Shown: positions 22,028 through 33,246, counted from the first letter of the stretch. The stretch is 64,000 nt of DNA from Phialocephala subalpina (GCA_900073065.1 FJOG01000036.1:373086-437085); one strand, 5' to 3'. The notes: generated by a model not told the origin, from the letters alone. Numbers and translations: made by a program.

Positions 22028-22382
22028 CGACCAATCCTCACTTCACTTTGCAAGTGCGCCAAGCCACCAGGCACGTGACACCTCGCTGCCCTGCTCACTG
22101 TTGTGGCCTAAGGCCCCTACGCCACTGGTGGCGTAGAAGGCCCTGAACGGGCACTTCGTTCAGGCTAGGAGACCCCGAAGCTTCAGGGCTTATAGGGCCC
22201 TCAGGGCCTATATATACAGCGTACCTGTCCACTGTAGAGGTAGAAGAGCAAGTCTTATAGCACACCTCAATTTATCACGTGCACGCTAGTCTAAATTTAT
22301 CCGCAACACTCACCCTCGCTTCACCTCAACCTCAACAATCCTTACCGGCCTGTATTGTGCGCTCTCCACCGCCTCACCTCTG
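22028..22382 (+). repeat. cassette left-end block, copy A
   Basis: Two stretches match copy B: 22028-22090 (core tgcgccaagccac at 22055-22067, versus 47108-47120) and a 75-bp ungapped stretch 22308-22382 (versus 47146-47220) with only a few differences. Copy A carries about 215 bp between them that copy B lacks, including the hairpin cluster. The block ends 20 bp before the start codon of the HET gene and so forms its leader. Confidence 0.75.
22117..22216 (+). promoter_or_regulatory. hairpin cluster and TATA box upstream of the HET gene
   Basis: Consecutive inverted repeats: 9-bp arms at 22117-22125/22128-22136 (ctacgccac), 8-bp arms at 22142-22149/22157-22164 (cctgaacg), the palindrome gaagcttc with C/G flanks at 22173-22188, and tataggg..cc arms at 22191-22210. 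The last runs into tatatata (22209-22216), 186 bp upstream of the ATG at 22402. The TATA box probably drives the cassette HET gene. The role of the hairpins is unknown. Confidence 0.5.
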
Positions 22383-22401
22383 CTCACCCATCTTGCCTGG
22401 G

Positions 22402-24504
22402 ATGTGCTCATCCCCGGTCGCGCGGCTGTCGAGAGCGCCAACGCCTAGCGAGAAGGATTTAGGGGAGCCAGACCAGGCTCTTGGGGCCGGCAGCGACACC
22501 GAAGTAGATGACAACGGTTCTGGGTCCGGATCTCAAGCAAATAGCCTTTATACCAGTTTGAAAGAAGGCCAGTTCCGGGTCCTTGAGATACTTTCCGGTA
22601 GCGATAACCAGATTGTGTCATGTCAACTCCACTATCTCGAAATCGGCAACAAATCACACTTGGAATATGCGGCTCTGTCTTATGCTTGGGGAGATCTATC
22701 GAAGCCACGGCATGACATCTATGTTAACGGCCAGCGACGTGCAGTGACGGAGAACTGTGAACTCGCTCTGCGAGAACTCAGGCGTATAGCCACGGAGTCG
22801 TCGGACGTGATGATTATCTGGATTGATGCGATTTGTATCGATCAGGATAATAACAATGAGCGTAGTAGTCAGGTGTTGGCTATGAGAGACATCTATAGGA
22901 ATGCAACAAACCTTGTGGTGTGGCTGGGGCCAAGAGGCGATGACGGAGCTGACAGAGCTCTGAACTTTTGCAATGGAGCTTTTCAGTGTTCTCGGGAAAA
23001 TGAACTGGTTTCCAAGGCACAATCCATTGCTAATTATGAGAAGTGGCTAGAGGGCTTTGAGGCACCGCCGGGCTACGCCTTGCGAATGGCTTGCTTCGCA
23101 TCGTTATTTGCAAGATCCTGGTTCAGGCGTGTATGGGTCGTCCAGGAATATTTGGGGGCGGCGCATAAGGGAAACAAAATCATGTTTTTTTGTGGAGAAA
23201 GTCGCACGCATGATGTATTACTTCGTCGCGTTGCTCGCGATATCTTTCGGCGCTTTGATTCAACTCATTGGAATGCCAATGCGAGGCTTGCTGATCATGC
23301 ATTCAACAATGTCATGAACTCAGCTGCTTTGGGGGCCTCGTGTTTCAATTGTATGTTGAGGCACCGGGAAGAGTTTGGACCCTCCACCCCATATAAGACA
23401 GGCCGGCAATTCCTGGAGTTAGTTCTGTCCAGCAACAGCAGCGACGCCACGAACCCCCTAGATAGGATCTACGCACATCTAGGAGTGGCCACAGAGTTCT
23501 CAATCGCAAATTACGCGAAGCCATTCCGATCACCACTCGTCACCAAAGAGCAGCCCGAAATGATCACTATATCATCAGATATAGACCTTGACCGCGCTTC
23601 TTTACTCAGAGCATTGGGGAAATACGTATGCGATTTCGATTCTACAAAGCTGCTTGTCGATTACAACGCGTCTGTAGAAGATGTCTATTCGAGTTTTGTC
23701 CGCTATGTCATTTCCACAACAAGAAGTCTAAATATATTAAGTATTGCAGGAGGGCGCACAGAGAGTATTAAACGGACATGGACCCCAGATTTAATAACAC
23801 TTTCGAAAGGGAGTATCAGAGGGATTTTATTTGACGAGCTGAGCGGGGTTGATAGGGTGCGATCCTACCGAGCCTCCGGCAGCATAAGGTCTATTGTCAA
23901 TATTCAAGATACTCCCGAGGCGTTGTTAGTCAAGGGGTTTGGATGGGGGTGTGTATGGGGGGAGTTTGCGTCTCTAATTACTCCCAAGTTCGACAGTGCA
24001 TTAATTCTCCAAGACAAACACTTTCTGAAGTGTCTCTTCGAATTGGTCGATAATCTAGGATTTTATTCAACAAAGGACTCCATTCGAAGAGCTTATTGGC
24101 GGATGTATACTCATGGTCTGGATGAAAAGAAGTATGACAAGAGGACGCTCTATCAGCTTTGGTGCTTCTGGCTCGAAAACTATAACGACAAAGGAGTTAT
24201 GGATCCTGTTCTCATGTCTTTCTTTGATGAAATGGATAGCATTTCTGGCCAATCTCCTGAAGACCGACATGGTTTTGTCACGATGAATGGGGCAATAGGA
24301 GTAGCAACCAAGAAAATTGATAAAGGAGACTGGGTTGTTATTGTCCTCGGCTGCGATGTTCCTCTAGTACTGCGCAAAGTAAATGAGCATGTGGAACTTG
24401 TAGGAGATTGCTATATTGATGGCATTATGGAAGGAGAAGCCGTGAAGGAATGGGAAGACGGAAAGGGAAGACCGGCTAACCTGTCTCTATATCGAATACT
24501 CTGA
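22402..24504 (+). CDS. HET-domain protein (intact cassette cargo)
   Basis: Intronless, 700 residues from the ATG at 22402; the frame is open further upstream but without another ATG. After a low-complexity acidic N-terminus, the HET domain shows FRVLEILSG, YAALSYAWGD, ELALRELRR, MIIWIDAICIDQDNNNERSSQ, MRDIYRNATNLVVWLGPRG and ARSWFRRVWVVQEYLGA, i.e. all three conserved HET blocks. The C-terminus ends in the usual GDWVVIVLGCDVPLVLRK...VELVGDCYIDGIMEGEA. HET domains trigger growth arrest or cell death when incompatible hyphae fuse. The gene sits inside the cassette that split a host HET gene and, unlike its host, has no stop or frameshift. Function in this isolate is inferred. Confidence 0.9.
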   Translation: MCSSPVARLSRAPTPSEKDLGEPDQALGAGSDTEVDDNGSGSGSQANSLYTSLKEGQFRVLEILSGSDNQIVSCQLHYLEIGNKSHLEYAALSYAWGDLSKPRHDIYVNGQRRAVTENCELALRELRRIATESSDVMIIWIDAICIDQDNNNERSSQVLAMRDIYRNATNLVVWLGPRGDDGADRALNFCNGAFQCSRENELVSKAQSIANYEKWLEGFEAPPGYALRMACFASLFARSWFRRVWVVQEYLGAAHKGNKIMFFCGESRTHDVLLRRVARDIFRRFDSTHWNANARLADHAFNNVMNSAALGASCFNCMLRHREEFGPSTPYKTGRQFLELVLSSNSSDATNPLDRIYAHLGVATEFSIANYAKPFRSPLVTKEQPEMITISSDIDLDRASLLRALGKYVCDFDSTKLLVDYNASVEDVYSSFVRYVISTTRSLNILSIAGGRTESIKRTWTPDLITLSKGSIRGILFDELSGVDRVRSYRASGSIRSIVNIQDTPEALLVKGFGWGCVWGEFASLITPKFDSALILQDKHFLKCLFELVDNLGFYSTKDSIRRAYWRMYTHGLDEKKYDKRTLYQLWCFWLENYNDKGVMDPVLMSFFDEMDSISGQSPEDRHGFVTMNGAIGVATKKIDKGDWVVIVLGCDVPLVLRKVNEHVELVGDCYIDGIMEGEAVKEWEDGKGRPANLSLYRIL

Positions 24505-24717
24505 AATTATTCTTGATGGCCTGTTTATACTATCTTTAATAGGAAATCTTAAGAACTAAGAGTTAGTTCTCGATTTACCGTGTGACGGTATGTAAGAGAT
24601 ACAGGCAAGGATACGACGAGTGTGGGATCTAGAATTAGCTCCAAAGAATCCTTGACTGACTTTTTCCAATTTTAGCTGGCGGCAGTCGTAGCCGAGGAGC
24701 CGAGACTGGTCGCCTTC

Positions 24718-24806
24718 GACTCACCCAAACCCGCTGGTAAAGCAGCTCTGTTCACCTTTCCGAACCGAGACAGATTTTCTTCATGTTAGGATTGGCGTGT
24801 GATAAT
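24718..24806 (+). repeat. cassette right-end block, copy A
   Basis: 89 bp that align without gaps to 51550-51638. By eye about eight positions differ, mostly transitions, as expected from RIP or drift. Begins gactcacccaaacccgc and ends ggattggcgtgtgataat, after which the two copies diverge at once, 2 bp before the tctgtt direct repeat. Confidence 0.85.
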
Positions 24807-24808
24807 GG

Positions 24809-25891
24809 TCTGTTGATTTTCCTTTCAGATTAATCAAGCAAGGACTTAGAGCCAGAGGGTTCGAACGTTGGAATAGACCTCCATTGCCATCGACCGAGGC
24901 AGTCGCAGCGATATTCAAAACCGTATTTGAATATATGTCGCCGATAAAAGCCGACTCCCGATGCCAATCCTCGCTCGATTTCTGGATGATACAAAGAGAA
25001 TCGATCCAAAGATATCGGTATCCGAGACCTCTCGTCACTTCTACAGCATCTCGGAATGTTTTTGACAAGCTTTCAAAAGGAATTGACCTTTAAAATTCCG
25101 TGATATTACTGTCTAACAATGAGATGACAGGGTTCCGGCCCCAGCAATGGCTCAATGTCACGTATATAGTTCCCGGTTTGAGGTCGCTGGTATCTCGTAC
25201 TCGAAGATGCGGATTTCCGTCAATATATCCAACATCAAGCAGCCTTGTTGGCAATTTCTTTTTGCTGCCAGCTGCTCTCATGGACAGATCTCGAGTCTGT
25301 TGACAGTAGTGATGGTTTTCAACGCAATTGGTGATCCAATCTCTGATCTGCCGTATAGAAGAGGCGCCAGGCGTGTGGGGAGGAGTAACTCGGCTTGCTT
25401 GCAGGTTTTCAATCTTTCTCGTTGGCTAATTAGCCATTAGTAATGCTAGCTAATCCTTCTGTATCTGGGAAATTTGGTCTCACCCAACTTACAATTCGTG
25501 AAATAAGTACATCTCTGTGCGCTCTATAAGCTGAAAGTTCAATCAAAAATTTGTCGCTGACAAAATTATGAGTAAAATATACAAACACAGCTTCGACACC
25601 CCGGAATTTGTTGGGAAACTGTGGATCATTGCGTTTGGCAGAATGTAACAGTATATTACATAAGTGGCAACCTTCTTCAGCAGACCGAATTACTGCGTCG
25701 GAGTTTGTTCGTAGGTGTTTTTTTTGTATATGGCGTAGTCCCGTTGGACAGGATATATTCAGATGTCTGGTTATCGAAAAGGGTTTCGCATATCTCACAT
25801 AGATGGTCGAAAGTAATGGGCGCCTCCATTGTACTGGAGCTGGAATTCTTATGGCCGGACACGTCCAGTCCCAGTTCAAGTAAAGATCCAC
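24809..25891 (-). pseudogene. HET-domain gene, N-terminal half (split by insertion)
   Basis: Minus-strand start of a HET protein: CEICETLF near the N-terminus, GCHLCNILLHSA, QIRDWITNCVENHHYCQQ, KLPTRLLDVG, YVTLSHCWG, SKTFRDAVEVTRGLGYRYLWIDSLCIIQ, then ..DIYSNTVLNIAATASVDGNG and finally LINLKGKSTD at the insertion point. Lesions: a frame change in a run of eight T (+ strand, about 25718-25725) and an in-frame TAA at 25087-25089 (EF-stop-RSIPFESL) that fits CAA to TAA. At least one intron is needed between about 25430 and 25380. With the C-terminal half (20960-22023) it was once a typical 700-residue HET gene. Confidence 0.8.
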
Positions 25892-26936
25892 TTCCAGGGC
25901 ACGTAAGCTGGAAAGGCGAGGCAGTGTTAATATAATGTAATGTTACGAAGTCAAGGCTGGTTAGGCAGCAGGGATAAAGTAAAGGTAGGATACTGAGTAC
26001 GCCAGCCGATGGTATTTTGAAGCATGATCAAGTTGATCCGTAAGAATATTTCTCGTGTCTCAGCCCAGCTACGAAGGCGCGGTTTTAGAGTAATGAGCCA
26101 TGGTCCGAGCTTCTCCCAACTACTTGATTTTTAGCAGGGGAAATCACGTACATAGCTCATTACTCAAAAGCCGCGCCTTCGTAAAGCATAAGTTTATAAC
26201 CGCTCGCAAAGCGAAAAAGCTTCTGAGGCCCGGAAGCGTGCAGAATATATACTCGGAAATGGAAGTGAGGTTTTACCCTGAGCAACTCCAAGTCGGAGTT
26301 GCTCAACGTTTAGCGCTGGATAGAGCCGATCTCCATTACGATGGTGAAGCCGAGCATTCGAGAATTTGAGCAGGCACTCTGGATTATAGGAGCAGTGAAA
26401 ATATCTGCATAGCCTCGTTGCTCCCTTTGTGATAATACATCCTCCACAAGTGCAGCCCTGACAACTGTCTTGATAGATACACAAGAAGATTTACTGGGCT
26501 GTGCTAGACGTAATCAAAATAGGCCTTACATGATAAGGCTGAAACAATAACCCCCTGATTCTATTCCCCTCAAGGGCCCTCAAGGGGCCGCTAACGTGTG
26601 CGCCAATCACAAGTGTCTGTTTAAAAGAGGGCGTGCATAAGGAAGAAATCATATTCATACCCGAAACCTTGAAGAGGGGACACGACATGTGCTAGAGACG
26701 TAAAATCACCTGACTTGATCAAACGAGTGCACTACGCTTCATGCGGCTAGCTCATTCATCCCCGAGTTTCGGGCTAGGAAGGGCGCCTCGCCCCCTACGA
26801 TTGGTTTTGCATGGGCATATTAGCGGTGTGGCTCAACCTCGTGATTTTATTCAGCAGCATGTCACATCAAGGCTGCACGAAGCTTCGGGATTATCATTTT
26901 GCCATTCTCCCCACTTGTCCTTGATGCTAGCTGGAA
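25892..26936. other. intergenic with foldback repeat
   Basis: About 1 kb between divergent HET loci. Apart from the foldback at 26070-26183, there are short palindromic stretches at 26521-26540 (aggcctta..taaggct) and 26566-26590 (ctcaagggccctcaagggg). No coding signal. Confidence 0.5.
26070..26183. repeat. foldback (inverted repeat, ~30-bp arms)
   Basis: Left arm 26070-26099 (tacgaaggcgcgg... gtaatgagc) and right arm 26154-26183 are reverse complements apart from a few bases and an indel in the central T run, with a 54-bp loop. It could be a tiny MITE-like element or a transcribed hairpin. Confidence 0.6.
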
Positions 26937-29036
26937 ATGATCACCACGTCTACGCTTGCGGAGAGCCATACACCTCTGAACGGAGCAAAAGAGATATGCC
27001 TATTGCAACCTGGTTCTGACGACTTTGAGCCTTCTCAAGTGGAGGTTTGTAGAATCTGCCGAAATCTGGACGAAAGTTCGCGTTTTCCCTTTCGAAAGGA
27101 CGATATCAGGCCAGACGGACTGCGAGTTCTCCGTAGTCTAGATGATCTCAAAGCGTCCTGCAAGACGGACTGTCGCTTTTGCTCCATATTACTTTCCATC
27201 GTCGAGTATTTCTCGGATGACCTATCGGGTTCTACTTCCTTTGGTATTCGTTTGTGGGGTGGGCACACTGAGCTATCATTGTACAATCCCCGACTTGACA
27301 TCGAGATATACTCCCCACGAGGTCAGTTGAGCCTCTGCTCATTCGGCAATTGGCGCCTGCTCGGTCACTCCGCTGATGCCGATTCAATTGCTAATGCTTT
27401 GCGATGAAAAGGAGCTTCTGTAGCGTGGCAACATCTTCCCATTCTTGGAGACATCGAACCATGCCCTGCCTCCGACAAGTCTTTCGCCTTCGTGGAAGAT
27501 CTCTTGAACAACTGCAACGAGAATCATGTCCTCTGCAAAAGAGCATCTCCCTTCTTGCCAAAACGAGTCCTGGATGTTGACCACTCTCCTAGCGTCATCA
27601 AGCTCGTGGAGACCAAGCCAAACTCCACGGATCCATATGTCGCCCTAAGTTATTGCTGGGGCCCTAATCCGAACTTCACCACCACACTTTCTTCGCTTGA
27701 TGAGAGAATGTCAGGCATCGAACTTTCATCCTTGCCAAAGGCGTTGAGAGACGCTGTAACATGGACTCGGAGATTAGGCATACGCTACATTTGGATCGAT
27801 GCATTGTGTATCATCCAAGACTCCGCAACAGATTGGGAAGTCGAGTCGATGAAAATGGCAAGCATCTACGAACAAGCGTATGTCACAGTCTGTGCGGCAT
27901 CATCACCTGCTTGCAGTGAACCATTTCTTTTTGAAAGAGAGAAATCTTGTCTCACTATCGAATGTTTGGATGATAGCGGTCAACCAACGATTGTAAATGC
28001 AAGGAAATTGCCAAGAACGGGACTGCATGATTGGTCAGGAAGTATTCCAGATGTTTGGGATATGCGTTCTTGGACTATGCAAGAGAAAATATTGTCTACG
28101 AGATTGGTTTCATACTCGGGAGAAGAGATTCAATGGATTTGCAAGACTGTGGATGCTTGTGAATGCAAAAGAGGCGTTCCGAGCAACTCGACTTACTTAA
28201 AATCCATATTCCAGCTGGACGGTCCTAGAGATGCTTACTTGTTCTGGCATGGACAAGCCGTTGAGTATACAAGGCGACAGTTGACCTGTGCCCCAGATAA
28301 ACTACCAGCAATCTCAGGGATAGCAAGTGTCCTTCACCCAGTCACAGGCTCTAAATATCTTGCTGGCTTATGGGTGGACAATCTTGTGAATGACTTGTGC
28401 TGGGAGAGAGTCGATGTGGGAGAAGTGGAGAAGAGGAGACCGTCGTGGGTCATTCCATCATCGTATCGGGCTCCATCATTTTCCTGGGCTTCCGTGGATG
28501 GAGCAGTCTTCTACAACGAGGATTGCCTTTCCCAAGATTGGACAGGACATGCAGCTGTTCTCGATACTTCCATTAAGCTTTCTGGAAATAACAAATTTGG
28601 ACAGGTGGAATATGCCAGCATCAGGATGCGGGGGCCATTTTCCTCAGCGACATTGAGCAGCAGGCACGATGTACCGGACAATTCATTCCCATATTATGAT
28701 CTCTTTGATCCTGATGGCGAAAAGCACGAGTTCCTAGCAGATGTTCTACTTCAGCTGTCTACTTGCGAAGGTGGTGTGTCCTCGATCGGTCGAGCAACTT
28801 CGAAGCTTGATCACTTACTTGAGAAAGCACCAGTTCGGGTTCTAAGCCTCGGACATATTTGGTATGAAGACGAAAAAGAAACATGGTATGTGCAATACTG
28901 CCTAGTCGTTGGGCAGTCCTCGACCGAACCGACATCGTATGAAAGACTGGGCTTGATATCATTCTATCATGAGGATTACTGGGACTGGAAGGCGTATCTG
29001 GGGGAAGCTGGATATGAAGACATTAAGCTTGTTTGA
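26937..29036 (+). CDS. HET-domain protein
   Basis: Exons 26937-27321 and 27412-29036 with a 90-bp intron (gtcagt...gaaaag) that removes an in-frame TGA; the join reads IEIYSPRG-ASVAWQHLPILGDIEP. 669 residues. The N-terminal Cys pairs (CRICRNL, CKTDCRFCSILL) are typical of this HET class. HET core: KRVLDVD, YVALSYCWGPNPNFTTT, LPKALRDAVTWTRRLGIRYIWIDALCIIQDSATDW, MASIYEQAYVTVCAA, and WDMRSWTMQEKILSTRLVSYSGEEIQWIC. A C-terminal region of the same class follows (RAPSFSWASVDG). Complete and undamaged, so presumably functional in vegetative incompatibility. Confidence 0.9.
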
Positions 29037-30169
29037 ATTCTTCAACTTTCCACTATAATTTTCGTCGCGGATGTTCTTTGCATCCAAGCTCCCTGAGGAC
29101 GGAGAGATTCAGCTTCTTCAATCTCCCAGCCTCGTCCGGACTTTCGCCTGACCGGATAGGCTGGGATGAACATAATATCTTTGAGGTTGTAGAAAATTAA
29201 AAATTTAAAATGGGAAGTATCAGCAAGGCCGGCTGGGAGTTTGAAAGAGCAATAAAGATTAAGCAAAGAAACCAGAAGGCACCGACTGCGGTGCTATCAA
29301 ATTGGACAGAAACATGGAGGGAGGTACAAAACGCCTACGTTAGGAAGTTTAGGAACCGGCTGGCGAGAGCGACGGGTAAAGTCGTCGCGTCAAGTTCAGT
29401 TTCAAGTCCAGACCAGAATCCAGAAGCATCGTTGTCTTTGGTGCTACTGTCCCCCAGTCTAACCAAGTCCACATACATGCTTTCAGGCATGGATTTCGTT
29501 GATGGATGGCAAGGAATGTTGCCGTGCAGCATGCAAGAGATCTGGGGGATATCGAGGGAAACGAGGTCATTGTGCACTGTAATACTTTCCGACCTGAGCT
29601 CCTTCTCCGACATCTCAATTACTGTCTCCCAGTACCGTTAACCTCTGGCTACATTGAAGGAAAGGTTTCAAGATATAAACAATGTTGGAGATGGAAAGTC
29701 TCGCGAGTACGAGAAAACGAGCCCCTGAAAACCTGTACCCGGATCGCTAAAACTCGCTTGGATTCTATCATGGACACCTGACTTCTTCTTCTTTGTGGGC
29801 TCAAAGAGCGGAATTTGCTACTGAATATACGAGGTAATTACCGTATAAGAGAAAAAAGGAGGAAGGGGAACGAAATATCGTAAGACGGAGGAAGGAAAAA
29901 GCGGTACTAGGAACAATTTAAAAATTGCAGAGTATGTTTTCTGCTATCGCTAAAACCTGCGAAAACACCGCGAATGTTTTTGATAAGCTTTGGACATCTC
30001 AAGGATAAAACGAAGGATTGAAAGATAGCCAAAAATGATCCTCTCGCCCCTAGTATTCTCGTGACGCAGTACGCCCCTGAAGATGAACCGGATCCAAGCA
30101 CTTCTCCAAATAACACCATCGCTACCCCGGCTTAGCCAAACCCTCCACAACTGCCAAAGACGAGAGGCC
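29037..30169. other. intergenic, no supported gene
   Basis: Several overlapping frames up to ~140 codons on both strands around 29210-29640 mirror each other and lack domain signal. The rest is AT-leaning. Possible gene remnants, but nothing I can name. Confidence 0.4.
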
Positions 30170-33100
30170 TTAGCAAATCTGGTGATACTTGAGGAGTTTC
30201 GCTGCGGATTCATGCCCACTACTGGTAGCAAGGACCATCGCAGACTTGAGTTGAGCACGTCCAAACTCGGAGGTAATGTCTGCCCCTGCATTCAAGAGCA
30301 GTTTCAGCATGTCTACTCGACCAAAATGTGCTGCAGTCTCTAAAGCAGTGTAGCCACGACGCTCGGAGGCAGGTGCATTCACATTCGCCCCATTCTTAAG
30401 AAGAACATCTGCTATATGCAAATAACCACCTCTGGCAGCGGCTTGGATTGCAGTGAGCCCCCAATCATTACAGGCTGGTGCATTGGCATCCGCTCCTCTC
30501 GCAAGCAGAAGCTGCACCATGTAATAATGCCCAACTTCTGCGGCGGCTTGGAGGGCAGTTCGTCCATATATGTCGGCTGCGGGCGAATTTATATCCGCCC
30601 CATATTCTAGCAAGAGACAGACAATTTTATCATCTCCTTTCTCTGATGCTGTTTGCAACGAGGTCTTTCCAAAGAGAGCCGCAGGCATATCATTTGCGTC
30701 GGCGCCTGCTGTCAACAACATTCGGACAAGCCCAATGTCCCGTCTTAAAACGGCTGCTTGTAGCGCTGTGACTCCACCACTCTGTCCTGCAGGACTGTTC
30801 ACTCTGGCACCCCAATTGAGCAGGAGTTGAACGGTTTCAGAGCTTCCTGATTGTACAGCGGCTTGCAAAGCTGTCCTGCCCTCGTACTGTGCAGCGGGTA
30901 CATTCAAATCAGCGCCTACTTCGAGAAGATACCTCACGATATTGATATTCCCAGTAATAGCCGCAGCCTGCAGAACATTCAGATCTCCGATAAGACCTGC
31001 ATTACGACGTCTTCTCCCCCGCTGATCACAGTTTGCGCCTCCGTCAAGTAGAATCTTGATCAAGTCCAGGTCACCGACGTAGGCTGCTACTACCAAAGGG
31101 AGAATCGCGGACTTTGGCGCGGGGTTGGCACCTGATTGTAATAGAAATGAAACGAGACTGTGATCCCTCACACTAACTGCCACGCTTAACGCACTTTCAC
31201 CACATTCATTCACAGCATTGATGTCTGCACCGGCTTCCAACAACATCAAAATGAGCCGTAAATTTTGATTTCGCACCGCGGAGACGAGAGAATTGCCGAG
31301 CCTTGGATGTGCTGAGAGAACGAGTTGCACTATTGCCATGTCATCGAGCCTCGTCGCTGCTTCCAGGGCGGTCTCTGACCCTCTCTCGTCATTTATGTCA
31401 GCCCCACATCTTAGCAAAAGCTCAACAAGCTCATAATTTTTGGATAAGACGGCCGCAGCAAGGACTGTCATTCCCATCCCCATGTGTTTGCCATAATCCA
31501 AGTTGACCTTCCCTGGAACTGCGTTGAGGTTGGCACCGGCATCCATCAATATTTGACAAAGTTTAGTGTTTCCATTTGCTGCAGCCCATTGTAGTGCAGT
31601 TCGGCGGTCGTGCTCGCGTACCAGATTTTCAACAAGCCTGTATCCATCTTTCCATCTTGGGGCAGGCGCATTTGCATCTGCCCCTTGTTGCAGTAGGTGT
31701 TGAACAGTTTCGTGATCGTCGACCATGGCAGCCGATTGCAACGGTGTGTTGACGGAAGGCTCAGTACCATTAACGTTTGCACCACGCTGCAGAAGCATCT
31801 CAAACATGGCGGTATCCCGAACGCGAATTGCGCATTCGAGGGCACATCCGCAAGTCCTGGACTGTACATTGATGTCTGCTCCGTGGTCTAGCAGTGTCTT
31901 TGCAATTTCGATATTTCCTTTTGAAGCAGCATTCTGAAGAGCTGCTGCTCCCCATAGATCAAGCTTGTCTAACACAGCGCCCCTCGAAATGAGGATTTGT
32001 GCAAGTTCCATATTCCCGTTCCGCGCAGCGATTTGAAGTGGCGTTCGTGAACCATAATCTGACATCCCCCCTCCGGTCTGGTCCACGTCTATATCAAACT
32101 CTAGAAACAACTTGACAAGATCGAGATTATTCTTTCCTGCCGCAAGTTGCAGTGCTGTACAGCCGAAGCCGGAAGGTGATGAGGAGACGCGGATTACAAT
32201 ACCCGGGTTCATGCCTGAGTCGAGAAATACCCTTACCATTCTTTGATCTTCAGCTTGAAGGGCACTGGCAAATATACCTTCTGCAAAAGCCTCAATCGTG
32301 GGCATCTTGTGCGAGAGTATAGCTGCCAGCAGCAGATGATTATCACCCATCTGAAACCATTTGAGCAATTCGTCACAGATGAGATCGCCGTTATCCAAAA
32401 GATTGTTGGACAATAAATAAACGGTAACCTTTAAAATCTCCAATGTAGCAGCAGTGAAATCGTGTCCCACAATGTGGCGGAGGACAGGTAAGATATCGTC
32501 ATCCCGTTGCACTGGTAAGGTGGCAGAAAGATGGTGAAAAATGTTTTCCATCGCTAGTTGTCCGAGATTTGGTTCAGTACAAATGGCAGGTACGATGGCC
32601 TGGAGGATCTGAGGTGGCATGTCTATCAACATGTTGAGGTTTGCTAATTACAAGCATCAGCCTTGTTTAACGTATCAACATGTGCATTGCATACTTATTG
32701 GAGCAAGCTGTCTCAGAAAGTAAATGAATGGTAGGTCTCGCGTTCTCACGCTAAGCATATAACCATCAGACGTTGGTGTAATGACGGTCATTCCTGGTGG
32801 AGTTTTGCATTCTTCGGCTGTATTGGTCAGGCAAGCCATTTTGCTGCGAGAGAGCGAAAGAACTCACGTGCATAAGGCGCTGCGTAGGAGACGTAGCACC
32901 CAGCAGTGGCTTGCTCTATGTCGAGCTTCGAAAGCAAAACGCCCTTGATGTAAACATGGCTGTTCTTGTTTCTTCGCTGGCGTTGTTCCAGCTTGATCTT
33001 CAGAGATATCATGCTTGTCTTGTCTCTGTTCTTACGGATACCCCACGCCTTCAGCTGTCTCTCGTATCCAGATTTACTAAAGGAGTGTTAGACTTCGAAG

Positions 33101-33246
33101 TGGATGTTCACAATCGGGGTAGCTTTCTCTTACCTGGCAGAGAAACCTTCGCACTTCATGATTGCCATCACACGATCCAAGGTGTTATTTCGGTCGCTGA
33201 ACAGCTCCGTTATTCTCTCCTTGCGAGATTCCCATTCTGACGCCAT
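30170..33246 (-). CDS. Clr5-domain ankyrin-repeat protein
   Basis: Four exons: 33246-33134, 33076-32868, 32817-32695, 32643-30170, with introns of 57, 50 and 51 bp; 972 residues. The small first exons encode a Clr5 domain: WESRKERITELFSDRNNTLD, VMAIMKCEGFSA-SKSGYERQLKAWGIRKN. The large last exon holds about 18 ankyrin repeats from roughly residue 310 to the end, with consensus (G)xTALQAAxxxGxxxxVxLLLxxGADxNxP. Repeats 12-17 are the most regular. Clr5-ankyrin proteins are a fungal family of unknown molecular role; long ankyrin arrays usually bind protein partners and are also used in fungal NLR-like receptors. Neighbours are HET genes, so a role in recognition is possible but inferred. No break seen. 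Confidence 0.88.

Larger units (their letters stand above)
22024..24808 (+). mobile_element. candidate HET-carrying mobile cassette, copy A
   Basis: A 2.8-kb unit lying inside a broken HET gene. It is bounded by tctgtt at 22018-22023 and again at 24809-24814. Deleting the unit plus one tctgtt joins the host codons for KGKSTD (right side, minus strand) to KTQFICHD (left side) in the same frame, which is strong evidence for insertion with target duplication. The end sequences (22028-22382 and 24718-24806) recur around another HET gene at 47.1 and 51.6 kb. A short imperfect inverted match, ccaatcct, occurs near both ends. No transposase is encoded, so movement in trans or a retro/recombination route must be assumed. 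The class is unknown. Confidence 0.65.

Noticed and set aside
22024..24808. Interpretation of the HET cassette as a Helitron or Starship
   Set aside because: No Helitron-type ends or Rep/helicase, no tyrosine-recombinase (captain) gene, and the unit is only 2.8 kb with a 6-bp direct repeat.
22024..24808. Clean terminal inverted repeats for the cassette
   Set aside because: Only a short imperfect inverted match (ccaatcct) near the ends, at different distances from each end; not enough to name a DNA transposon superfamily.
29210..29641. 143-codon + frame, with a mirrored minus frame
   Set aside because: No domain, both strands equally open, no promoter or intron support.
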